Both the position numbers and the translations under genes were made by a program. Below the pieces are notes generated by a model. It was not told the DNA's origin. It worked only from the letters and a program-made list of their open reading frames with translations, and searched no databases. Below are positions 32,597-39,803 of a stretch of DNA of 64,000 nt, one piece after another. This stretch comes from DASUPK01 sp963744105 (GTDB taxonomy: Bacteria > Actinomycetota > Thermoleophilia > Solirubrobacterales > 70-9). Numbering within the stretch: position 1 is the stretch's first letter; each line of letters starts with the position of its first letter. The stretch spans positions 62,001-126,000 of the forward strand of contig CAVUSJ010000003.1 of the NCBI GenBank assembly GCA_963744105.1, in the 5' to 3' direction.

Positions 32597-33481
32597 CTCG
32601 CGGGCTCGGGCGCGCTCGCGCTCCAGCTCGAGCTCGGTCTTGACGCCCATGGCGTTCAGCGCCTCGCGGGCCTCCTCGAGGCTCGAGGCGGGGGAGACCG
32701 CGGTCGCCAGCGGCACGGCCGACCTGGCGGCAGCCACCGGGTCGAAGAAGAAGGTGAGGGCGCCGAGCGGGGTGAGCTCGACGCTGCGGCGGCCGCCGCG
32801 GATCGGCACGTCTCCGCGCTCGCCGCGCGCGCAGCGCACGGCCATCAGGCTGGCCTCGGTGGGCACCACCTGCCCCGCCGCCTCGACCAGCTCGCAGGCC
32901 GAGGGCGTCAACCCCCACGCCCCCAGCAGCGCGTCGGCCGACTGCAGCTCCGTGATCCGCTGCAGCACCTCCTCGGGCGTGAGCTCGCCGTCGCAGCCGG
33001 GCCCGTAGACGGCGCCGATCACCTCGGTCGAGCGCGACAGGAAGATCCCGGCGGCGAGCACGATCGCGTCGCAGAGGGGGCTGGCGAGGCCGGGCTCCTC
33101 GCCGTGCGCGAGCACGTCGCCGCCGACGTCGAGCAGGACGACGGCGTCGCAGCCGAGCTCGGCGGCGGCCTCCCCGATTCCCGCGGCGAGCGCCTGCGGG
33201 CCGCGGGTGATGTCGAGCAGGAGTACCGGCCGGCCGAGATGGGACGCCATCTTCGACTCGGATAGCTCGACGTCGTCGAGTGTCACCGTCGAGCCCTCGG
33301 TGAGGACCGCGGCCGAGCCGCACGGGCGGCCGCCGCGCATCTCGTCGAGCGAGCGCGGGCCGGGCCGCGGGTCGATCGGCGAGCGCTCCCAGGCGATCCC
33401 GCCCAGGACCCAGTCCGTGCCCAGCCCCGCGAGCAGGTCGGTGACCGCCAGCGCGCCGACGACGTCGCCGCCGCCGCCCAT
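32594..33481 (-). CDS. DUF1152 family protein
   Basis: At least 295 residues. GMGGGGDVVGALAVTDLLAG is the glycine-rich loop of DUF1152 proteins, followed by SLDEMRGGRPCGSAAVLTEG, LLLDITRGPQALAAGIGEAA, VVLLDVGGDVLAHGEEPGLA and CDAIVLAAGIFLSRSTEVIG. The function of the family is unknown; the fold looks nucleotide- or sugar-binding. ATG 33481 falls inside the glycine loop, so the true start must be upstream (ALKDADRALLIG is in frame). No ATG, GTG or TTG exists there; CTG codons near 33490 are the nearest candidates. Conserved also in other Actinobacteria as I recall. Confidence 0.75.
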   Translation of the reverse strand: MGGGGDVVGALAVTDLLAGLGTDWVLGGIAWERSPIDPRPGPRSLDEMRGGRPCGSAAVLTEGSTVTLDDVELSESKMASHLGRPVLLLDITRGPQALAAGIGEAAAELGCDAVVLLDVGGDVLAHGEEPGLASPLCDAIVLAAGIFLSRSTEVIGAVYGPGCDGELTPEEVLQRITELQSADALLGAWGLTPSACELVEAAGQVVPTEASLMAVRCARGERGDVPIRGGRRSVELTPLGALTFFFDPVAAARSAVPLATAVSPASSLEEAREALNAMGVKTELELERERARARE

Positions 33482-33542
33482 GCCGATCAGCAGGGCGCGG
33501 TCAGCGTCTTTGAGTGCCTGGAGTGCCGCTGGGCTCGAGTGC

Positions 33543-34169
33543 CTAGGCGAGGACGAGGTCGCCCTGGCAGATCTCGCGGATCGCGCCCGCGGCGCGCTCG
33601 AACTCCTCGTCGGCCATCACCGGCGTCCCCTCGAAGGGCAGATCGCGGTCGATCTCGACCCACGAGCGGCAGCCGTGATGCTCGTCCTTGACGCGCACCG
33701 TGACGGGCCGCGGGATGCGGTGGACCCTGAGCAGCAGGACGTGCAGCGGATGGGTCCGCTTCCACGCCAGGCGCTTCTGGGCGTAGTCCGAGGTCCAGAT
33801 GTGGAAGGGCGTGAGCGCCTCGACCACGCGGTGATCCTCGGTCGTGAAGTGATCCGTGATCTCGGCCCAGCTGCGGATCCTCACCCGGTCGGGCTGGGGG
33901 ATGCCGCCGTCCTGGAGCAGCGCCCGCGGGGGCGGCTCCTCGTCGGGCCAGACGCCCTCCTCGAGAGCGCGGCGAAGCTCAGGGTGATGGGACTCGCGAA
34001 CCAGGTCGTTCCGCTGGTGGTCGAAGGTCGGATAGAGGAAGAACTGGTCGTGCTCGACCTCGAAGTGCTTCTCGTCCTCGCGGATTCCGCCCTTGCGGAG
34101 AGCGACGAGCTGCTCGCCCTCGGCCAGCGCTCGCACGGTCACGGCCCACTCTTTCAATGCAATCGGCAT
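33543..34169 (-). CDS. DUF1802 family protein
   Basis: 208 residues from ATG 34169 (a TTG two codons earlier is less likely). PIALKEWAVTVRALAEGEQL, LVALRKGGIREDEKHFEVEH, QFFLYPTFDHQRNDLVRESH and SWAEITDHFTTEDHRVVEAL are the conserved blocks of DUF1802, a family found in bacteria and phages with no assigned role. KRTHPLHVLLLRVHRIPRPV and a final DEEFERAAGAIREI complete it. It has a well-spaced promoter (34253-34281) and a long leader, unlike most genes here. Confidence 0.8.
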   Translation of the reverse strand: MPIALKEWAVTVRALAEGEQLVALRKGGIREDEKHFEVEHDQFFLYPTFDHQRNDLVRESHHPELRRALEEGVWPDEEPPPRALLQDGGIPQPDRVRIRSWAEITDHFTTEDHRVVEALTPFHIWTSDYAQKRLAWKRTHPLHVLLLRVHRIPRPVTVRVKDEHHGCRSWVEIDRDLPFEGTPVMADEEFERAAGAIREICQGDLVLA

Positions 34170-34252
34170 AAGCAATTAGGGGGTAGTCAGTCGGAGTTCG
34201 AATCCGGGGGCGGGGCCTCGAGTACCGGGCCGGAGCCCCCTCGGAGGCGAGC

Positions 34253-34281
34253 AGTCTAGAGGACGGATTCGGCTTTGACAA
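34253..34281 (-). promoter_or_regulatory. promoter TTGTCA-17-TAGACT for the DUF1802 gene
   Basis: On the minus strand, -35 TTGTCA (34276-34281) and -10 TAGACT (34253-34258) are separated by exactly 17 nt, one of the few sigma-70-like pairs in the window with a good -35. Expected start near 34246, leaving a ~77-nt leader. Confidence 0.6.
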
Positions 34282-34292
34282 CCCTTGTGCCG

Positions 34293-34305
34293 CTTTGTCA
34301 CAAAG
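34293..34305. repeat. palindrome CTTTG-TCA-CAAAG upstream of the DUF1802 promoter
   Basis: Perfect 5-bp arms with a 3-nt spacer, located 12 nt upstream of the -35 box. A second small palindrome CTTAG-TT-CTAAG follows near 34312. Possible operators. The rest of the gap 34176-34406 shows nothing else: a tRNA-like TTCGAAT at 34203 does not fold into a tRNA. Confidence 0.4.
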
Positions 34306-34406
34306 TCAGAGGCTTAGTTCTAAGTGTCAGATAGCCCATTCCCATGCGGTGCTTGTCCTGGTTGACCGGCCAATCGACGCAAGATGCGCCATTCCCGTAG
34401 GGACCC

Positions 34407-35920
34407 CTAAGAATTTCGTTCGGAGCCGTACCCACCGCCTCCGGGCGTCTCGATTCGGAGCCGGTCGCCGGCCTGGAGCTCGCCTTCGGTCTTCGCGGGG
34501 ACGGGCTCGCCGTTGAGCAGATCGCGTCCCGGCTCGCCCGGCTCGCCGCCCTCACGTCCCCGCGGGGAGTGCCGGCGGCGCTCGCCGATCAGCGTGAAGC
34601 GCATCGGCTCGCGGGCCTCGAGCTCGCGCACGATCCCGTCCCCGCCCCGGTGGTGGCCCGCGCCGCCGCTGCCGCGCCTCACCGAGAGCTCCCTGACCAG
34701 CACCGGGTAATCGGTCTCGAGCGCCTCGATCGGCGTGTTGAGCGTGTTCGACATCGCCACGTGCTCGGCGCTCGGCCCGTCGGCGTCCGGCAGGCGCCCT
34801 GGCCGCCCCCGATCGTCTCGTAGTAGGTCCAGTCCTCGCCTGACAGCGTCAGGTTGTTCATCGTCCCCTGGCCCTCGGCCCCGACCGGCGCGAACCGGGC
34901 CAGGGCCGCGAAGACGAGATCGGTCACCCGGCTCGAGGTCTCGACGTTGCCGCCGACCACCCCCGCCGGCGGCCGGGCGTTCAGCAGCGATCCCTCCTCG
35001 GCCCAGACCGACACGGGGCGCCAGGCGCCGGCGGAGGGCGGCGCGTCCGGGTCGCAGACGACCCGGACCGCGTAATAGCTGGCCGCCTTGGTCACCGAGA
35101 GGGGGCAGTTGAGGTTGCCGGCGATCTGCGTCGCGCTGCCGCTGAAGTCGAGCTCGAGCGTGTCGCCGCGCACGGCCGCCCGCACCCGGAGAGGGATGTC
35201 GCCGTCGCGCCCCTCGAGCACGTCCTCGGCGGTGCTCTCCCCGTCGGGCATCTCGGAGAGCGCGGCTCGGGTGCGGCGCTCGGCGTAGTCGAGGATCTCG
35301 CCGGTCGCCTCCCTGAGCAGCTCCGCGCCGTACCGCTCGGCGAGCTCGCGCATCCGGCGAATCCCGGTCAGGTTCGCCGCACGCTGGGCTCGCAGGTCGG
35401 CCAGCCGCTGCCGCGGATTCCGCATCCGGCCGGCGAGCTCGCGCAGGACGTCGTCGTCGGCTCGCGTCGGCGGGATCACGACGCCCTCCTCATCGAGCGT
35501 CACCGACAGGGCCGGCATGCCGCCGGGCGTCGGGCCGCCGATGTCCGCGTGGTGAGCGCGGGAGGCCGAGAACCCGAGCAGCTCGCCGTCGTCGAAGATC
35601 GGTGAGATCAGCGTGATGTCGGGCAGGTGCGTGCCGCCGCGGTAGGGATCGTTGAGGATCCAGAGATCGCCGTCGGTGTGCTCCTCGCCGGCGATCGCAG
35701 CGACGGCATCGGGCATCGAGCCGAGGTGAACCGGGATGTGCTCGGCCTGCATCACCAGCTCGCCGGCGGCGTCGAAGAGGGCGGTCGAGCAGTCGTGGCG
35801 CTCGGTGATGTTGGGCGAGTGGGCCGAGCGGATCAGCACGGCGCCCATCTCGTCGCAGGCCGCTCGCAGGGCGCCGGTCATGACCTGGAGGGCGACGGGG
35901 TCGAGCCAGGGCCCGTTCAC
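34407..35920 (-). CDS. hyuB: hydantoinase B / oxoprolinase beta subunit, frame broken near 34790
   Basis: About 504 residues once corrected. The start GTG (35918-35920) overlaps the hyuA stop (GTGA). GPWLDPVALQVMTGALRAAC, RSAHSPNITERHDCSTALFD, HIPVHLGSMPDAVAAI, NDPYRGGTHLPDITLISPIF and GFSASRAHHADIGGPTPGGM are hallmark HyuB blocks. After YYETIGGGQGA the frame turns to nonsense, while another frame supplies DADGPSAEHVAMSNTLNTPI, SGGAGHHRGGDGIVRELE and ETPGGGGYG to a stop at 34407. The span is 3n+2, so one base is missing near 34785-34796. Slightly shorter than the usual ~520-550 residues. With HyuA it would open hydantoin or 5-oxoproline rings using ATP. Confidence 0.85.
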
Positions 35921-37896
35921 GCGGCGCGCTCCGCGGTGATGGTGCCGCCGTCGTCCACGCTCGCGCTCCAGCCCGGCGGCAGCACCAGCGTCGCCTCGGG
36001 CAGCTCGAACACGCATGGGCCCTCGGCCCGTGCACCCGGCCGCGGCTCGCCGCGGAGGACCCGCGTGGCGAGCCACTCCCCGTCGAAGCGGGCCTCGCGC
36101 TCGCTCTCCTCGAGCTCGCCCGCGGCCGCAGCGCGTGGCCGGGGCTCCGGGCCCGGCTCGACGGTGGCCACCCGGATCGTGACCAGCTCGAGCCGGCCCT
36201 CGGGGTCCCGGTAGCCGTAGCGGGCCTCGTGCTCGGCCGCGAAGTCCTCGGCCAGTCGCGCCGGATCCGGATCCGGCGGCCCCGGGATCGGCAGCTCGAA
36301 CGCCTGACCCCGGTAGCGGAGCTCATAGACGACCTCGAGCTTCGCACGCTCCATCCCCTCGCGCAGCGGCTCGCTCAGCGCCTCGACCTCCGACGCGATC
36401 CGCTCCGCCGAGATCTGATCGCCGGACAGCAGCACCGTCCGCGCCGTGTCGCGGCGGTGGCCCGCGGCGATCAGGCCGAGAGCCGAGAGGACGCCGCTCG
36501 CCCGGGGACAGACGATCCGGTCGATCTCGAGCTCGGAGGCCAGCGCGGCCGCGTGCATGGGACCGGCGCCGCCGAAGGGGAGGAGCGCGTAGCCGCGCGG
36601 ATCGACCCCTCGTTCGACCGTCACCACGCGGAGCGCGCGCACCATCTCCTGGTTGGCGACCCGCGCGATCCCCTCGGCGGTCTCGATCTCCCCGAGACCG
36701 AGCGAATCGCCCAGCGCCGCGACGGCCCACTGAGCGCTTTCGCGGTCGAGCGCGACACCGCCGGCCAGCACCGAGTCGGTGGAGAGGTAGCCGAGCAGCA
36801 GGTTCGCGTCCGTGACGGTGGGCTCTGCCCCGCCGCGCCCATAACAGGCCGGACCGGGCTCGGCGCCCGCCGACCGGGGGCCGACGCGCAGCGCTCCGCC
36901 CGCGTCGCGCCAGGCGATCGAGCCGCCGCCGGCGCCCACGGTGTGGACGTCGACCATCGGCAGCTGGATCGGCCGGCCGTCGATCTCACGGGAGTCGGTG
37001 CGGCGAACCTCGCCTTCGTCCACGACGCAGACATCGCAGGAGGTGCCGCCCATGTCGATCCCGATCGCGTCCGGCGTGCGCGCCGCGCGGGCGAGCAGGG
37101 CCGCGCCGACGGCGCCGCCCGCGGGTCCCGAGAGCACGCTCCAGGCCCCCGACCGTGCCGCCTCCTCCGCACCGGCCGTGCCGCCGGAGGACCGCATCAC
37201 CTCGGGCTCGGGCAGGCCCTGCTCCCGGCAGGCGCCGGCGAGCGCGGTCAGGTAGCGGCCGAGCAGGGGAGAGAGGTATGCGTCGATCACGGTGGTCGAG
37301 AAGCGCTCGTATTCGCGGAAGGCGGGCAGCACCTCGTGAGAGGCGGAGACGTGCACGCCCGGGAGCGCCTCGCGCAGCGCGGCGGCGATGCGACGCTCGT
37401 GCTCGGGGTCGCGGAAGGCGAAGAGCAGGCAGACCGCGATGGACTCGGTCTCGGCGCCGCGGAGCTCGCCGACGAGCCGCTCGACCTCCCGGTCGTCGAG
37501 CTCCTCGATCACGCCGGAGGCGCCGGTGCGCTCAGCCGCCTCGTAGCGGTCGCCGGGCTCCACCAGCGACCGCGGACGGGCGCGACACGGGTGGTAGAGG
37601 CTCGGCCTGTTCTGCCGGCCGATGTCGAGCAGGTCGGCGAAGCCGCGCGTCGCGACCAGGGCGGTGCGGGCGCCGCGCTCCTCGAGCAGAGCGTTCGTCC
37701 CCACGGTCATGCCGTGGGTGAATCCCTCAACGTCCGGCGGCGTCGCTCCGGCCCGGGCGAGCACCTCCTCGACCGCCGAGATCACGCCGTGGGACTGGTC
37801 CTCGGGCGTGCTCGGGACCTTCGCGGTGTGCAGCCGGTCCCCGTCGAGCAGCGCGGCGTCGGTGAAGGTCCCGCCCACGTCGACGCCCAGCAGCAT
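35917..37896 (-). CDS. hyuA: hydantoinase A / oxoprolinase alpha subunit
   Basis: 659 residues. The actin-like ATPase fold shows LLGVDVGGTFTDAALLDGDR (phosphate 1), TAKVPSTPEDQSHGVISAVE, GMTVGTNALLEERGART, REYERFSTTVIDAYLSPLLG, SGPAGGAVGAALLARA and DAIGIDMGGTSCDVCVVDEG (phosphate 2). The metal/His region VDVHTVGAGGGSIAWRDAGG and PGPACYGRGG is intact. Length fits the single-chain HyuA of bacteria. A TAACTT box lies 6 nt before the ATG, so the hyuAB operon is probably leaderless at its 5' end. Substrate could be a hydantoin, 5-oxoproline or N-methylhydantoin; the sequence does not decide. Confidence 0.92.
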   Translation of the reverse strand: MLLGVDVGGTFTDAALLDGDRLHTAKVPSTPEDQSHGVISAVEEVLARAGATPPDVEGFTHGMTVGTNALLEERGARTALVATRGFADLLDIGRQNRPSLYHPCRARPRSLVEPGDRYEAAERTGASGVIEELDDREVERLVGELRGAETESIAVCLLFAFRDPEHERRIAAALREALPGVHVSASHEVLPAFREYERFSTTVIDAYLSPLLGRYLTALAGACREQGLPEPEVMRSSGGTAGAEEAARSGAWSVLSGPAGGAVGAALLARAARTPDAIGIDMGGTSCDVCVVDEGEVRRTDSREIDGRPIQLPMVDVHTVGAGGGSIAWRDAGGALRVGPRSAGAEPGPACYGRGGAEPTVTDANLLLGYLSTDSVLAGGVALDRESAQWAVAALGDSLGLGEIETAEGIARVANQEMVRALRVVTVERGVDPRGYALLPFGGAGPMHAAALASELEIDRIVCPRASGVLSALGLIAAGHRRDTARTVLLSGDQISAERIASEVEALSEPLREGMERAKLEVVYELRYRGQAFELPIPGPPDPDPARLAEDFAAEHEARYGYRDPEGRLELVTIRVATVEPGPEPRPRAAAAGELEESEREARFDGEWLATRVLRGEPRPGARAEGPCVFELPEATLVLPPGWSASVDDGGTITAERAA

Positions 37897-37902
37897 CGGG
37901 CG

Positions 37903-37908
37903 AAGTTA
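37903..37908 (-). promoter_or_regulatory. -10 box TAACTT before hyuA
   Basis: TAACTT is 6 nt before ATG 37896 on the minus strand. Confidence 0.5.
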
Positions 37909-37963
37909 TCGGAGCGCGCCGGGCCAACCCGGCCGCGTCAAGCATCCGTTCAACGCCGGCTCC

Positions 37964-37969
37964 TAGGGT
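37964..37969 (+). promoter_or_regulatory. -10 box TAGGGT before the secreted-protein gene
   Basis: TAGGGT is 8 nt before ATG 37978. Transcription from it would allow leaderless translation at 37978 or, with a ~38-nt leader, SD-driven translation at 38014 (AAGGGAG before that ATG). Confidence 0.45.
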
Positions 37970-38013
37970 CGCCCCCGATGCTCGAGACAACCAGAAATGG
38001 AAGGGAGTCCACG

Positions 38014-38430
38014 ATGAAGAAGATGATCGTTGTGCTTGCCGCGGCCGCGGCGCTGGCTTTGGCGGCTGCCGCCCCCGCCAGCGCGGGGTCATGCCGCACG
38101 GTGAAGTGCTTCAACAAGCAGATCTCCGTGCTCAATTCAGAGGTGGGTCAGCTCGCCTCCGCCCTCAACTGCCTCCACCCGATGGCCGTGACGCGGTATT
38201 CGGGCTATGACTACAACGGATACGCCGCGGCGACGACGGCGCTCGATTTCACCGAGTCCGGTGGTGCCGTCGGCACCTGGGTCATGGCCATCGACCCGGG
38301 GACCTGCGGTGCTCCCCAGACCCGTACCGCGGCCGGGAATGCACCCAAGTCGTCGGGCACGGCCGCTCGGGACGCATCACCGTTCGGGCCGTTCGGGGCG
38401 ATTCTCCGCAGCGTCGAGCGCCGCCCCTAG
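38014..38430 (+). CDS. small secreted protein, unknown function
   Basis: 138 residues from ATG 38014, chosen because it gives a clean signal peptide (MKKMIVVLAAAAALALAAAA, cleavage after APASA) with an SD AAGGGAG before it. The in-frame ATG 37978 would add MLETTRNGREST. The mature part has four Cys (SCRTVKCFNKQ ... LNCLHP ... GTCGAPQ), probably two disulphides, and aromatic repeats such as RYSGYDYNGYAAATTA. I do not recognise a family. It may act at the cell surface. It stands alone between hyuA and a convergent methyltransferase. Confidence 0.7.
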   Translation: MKKMIVVLAAAAALALAAAAPASAGSCRTVKCFNKQISVLNSEVGQLASALNCLHPMAVTRYSGYDYNGYAAATTALDFTESGGAVGTWVMAIDPGTCGAPQTRTAAGNAPKSSGTAARDASPFGPFGAILRSVERRP

Positions 38431-38444
38431 CGAGGCCATGAGGA

Positions 38445-39068
38445 CTATGCCGCCTGGGCCCTTCCGATCGCCAGAGGGTGAACCAGCGCCGGCATCCACG
38501 ACCAGCGGTCGTGGTTGACGGCCTCCACCTTGAGCGGGCTGTCACGCAGCAGGTCGACCGTCGCCCTGTTCGCGTGGCAGCCCGCGGCGAAGGCGTGCCA
38601 CGGCCGGTGCAGCCGGTCCTGCCAGCGCGCCAGGCGCTCCGAGTCCGAGCGGACGTGCTCCAGGAACAGGAGCTCGCCGCCGGGCCGGAGAACCCGGTCG
38701 ATCTCCGTGATCGCAGCGCGAGGATCGTCGACCGTGCAGAGGACCAGGGTGGAGACGACGGTGTCGAAGCTGTCGTCGTCGAACGGCAGCTCCTCCGCCG
38801 TCGCCACCACGACCTCGCCGTCCCGCGCGGCCTTCCTCAGGCGACGCTCGAGCTTCGGGAGCATCGGAGCGGCCGGCTCCGTCAGCGTCAGGTTCTCGAT
38901 CTCATCGGGGTAATACGGGAGGTTGAGGCCGGTGCCGGCGCCGAGCTCCAGGACCCGGCCGCTGGCCTGGCTGAGCAGGTCCCTTCTCCGCTTCGCCATC
39001 CCGGTGCGCTCTCCGACCCACAGAAGCGGGTCATAGAGGGCGCTGAATACGTGTTCCCAGAGATTCAT
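38445..39068 (-). CDS. SAM-dependent methyltransferase (UbiE/METTL7-like)
   Basis: 207 residues. GRVLELGAGTGLNLPYYPDE (motif I, ~37-56), NLTLTEPAAPMLPKLERRL, VVATAEELPFDDDSFDTVVS (motif IV), TEIDRVLRPGGELLFLEHVR (post-II) and WQDRLHRPWHAFAAGCHANR are typical of the METTL7-like branch, which methylates small thiols or lipids. The TGLNL phosphate loop is intact. An SD AAGGAGAG lies 5 nt before the ATG. Substrate unknown. Confidence 0.82.
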   Translation of the reverse strand: MNLWEHVFSALYDPLLWVGERTGMAKRRRDLLSQASGRVLELGAGTGLNLPYYPDEIENLTLTEPAAPMLPKLERRLRKAARDGEVVVATAEELPFDDDSFDTVVSTLVLCTVDDPRAAITEIDRVLRPGGELLFLEHVRSDSERLARWQDRLHRPWHAFAAGCHANRATVDLLRDSPLKVEAVNHDRWSWMPALVHPLAIGRAQAA

Positions 39069-39152
39069 CCCGACTCTCCTTGCTCGCGTGAACTGGACGT
39101 AGGGGATCTACGCCACGCGGAGTGCTCGGGATGTGTGCGATCGAGCACAGCG

Positions 39153-39177
39153 GAGGCCCCGGGGATCCCGGGGCCTC
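39153..39177 (-). terminator. 11-bp GC-rich hairpin after the Cys-rich gene
   Basis: GAGGCCCCGGG / CCCGGGGCCTC with a 3-nt loop, a perfect stem located 19 nt beyond the stop of the 39196-39633 gene. It lacks a U-tract, so it may act as a weak or Rho-assisted terminator. Confidence 0.5.
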
Positions 39178-39195
39178 GACGCCGTCTCACTCCCC

Positions 39196-39633
39196 TTATG
39201 CAGCGGCTGCTTCGACCGCGCGCACCTCGAACGTCTCCTCGAGATGCTTGTGCGAGGGGCAGTAATCCATCCCCGGCAGCGGCTCACGCTGGCACGGCGT
39301 GCCCTTGCGAGTGCTGGCCAGGCAGTTTCTCTCCTGGCCGTCCAGCGTCACGTCAGCGGGCAGCGAGTCGAGGAACTCCTCGATCAACTCGATGTGCCGC
39401 TCGATGACCATGAAGACGCGTACCTGCTCGGCAAGAGCGAAGTACTCGCGAACTTCGGTGAACAGTGTCTTCGCCGGCCGAGCGAAGTAGCGGCGATCGG
39501 AAACGAGCCGCTGAATGGTGGCCTCACACGCTTCCAGCAACTTCTGTCGGGAGGCGAACGTCCTCTCCACACCCCCGGAGGTGTCGATGCGAGGAGCCAG
39601 GTCCCTGTAGATGGAACGACTGAATTGATACAT
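39196..39633 (-). CDS. uncharacterised protein with C-terminal Cys/His knuckle
   Basis: 145 residues. A helical N-terminal two-thirds (SRSIYRDLAPRID, ASRQKLLEACEATIQRL, IERHIELIEEFLDSLPAD) is followed by CLASTRKGTPCQREPLPGM and DYCPSHKH, an apparent CCCH zinc knuckle (C-x9-C-x9-C-x3-H). Such a knuckle resembles the small Cys-His tails of some bacterial regulatory or phage-derived proteins, but I cannot name the family. A good SD (AGGAGAG) precedes the ATG. The upstream region is AT-rich with repeats, unlike the rest of the window. Confidence 0.65.
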   Translation of the reverse strand: MYQFSRSIYRDLAPRIDTSGGVERTFASRQKLLEACEATIQRLVSDRRYFARPAKTLFTEVREYFALAEQVRVFMVIERHIELIEEFLDSLPADVTLDGQERNCLASTRKGTPCQREPLPGMDYCPSHKHLEETFEVRAVEAAAA

Positions 39634-39722
39634 CCGTGATCTCTCCTATCCCCCCTGAAGCCTTGTCCTCGGGCTCTTCCTGCCCTTGGACCCTCCAGGC
39701 GGTGCTGATTGAACCACGGCCT

Positions 39723-39764
39723 ACCCAATTTTTGGGTTAAGCACTGATTAAGTACTATTAAGTA
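39723..39764. repeat. AT-rich palindrome plus three TTAAGYA repeats upstream of the Cys-rich gene
   Basis: ACCCAA-TTT-TTGGGT (39723-39737) is a perfect palindrome. It is followed by TTAAGCA (39737), TTAAGTA (39748) and TTAAGTA (39758), spaced 11 and 10 bp, so all face the same side of the helix. This is the most AT-rich patch in the area and lies ~90-130 bp upstream of the ATG 39633. Looks like a regulator binding array. Confidence 0.5.
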
Positions 39765-39783
39765 GGCTCAGGACAGCGCTTTT

Positions 39784-39803
39784 GAGTAGGCGGACGCCTA
39801 CTC
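39784..39803 (-). repeat. 8-bp palindrome overlapping the nadB stop codon
   Basis: GAGTAGGC / GCCTACTC with a 4-nt loop, containing the nadB TAG. No U-tract follows in the nadB direction. Possible weak terminator. Confidence 0.35.

Noticed and set aside
34196..34215. tRNA-like TTCGAATCC sequence in the gap before hyuB
   Set aside because: Neither strand gives a T-stem plus matching acceptor and anticodon arms; the flanking stem has mismatches.
36229..37977. Plus-strand open frame running into the small secreted protein
   Set aside because: Antisense to hyuA; only the part after 37978/38014 has a signal peptide and its own start signals.
39784..39803. Intrinsic terminator at the end of nadB
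   Set aside because: The palindrome is clear but is followed by A residues, not T, in the nadB direction; kept only as a repeat.
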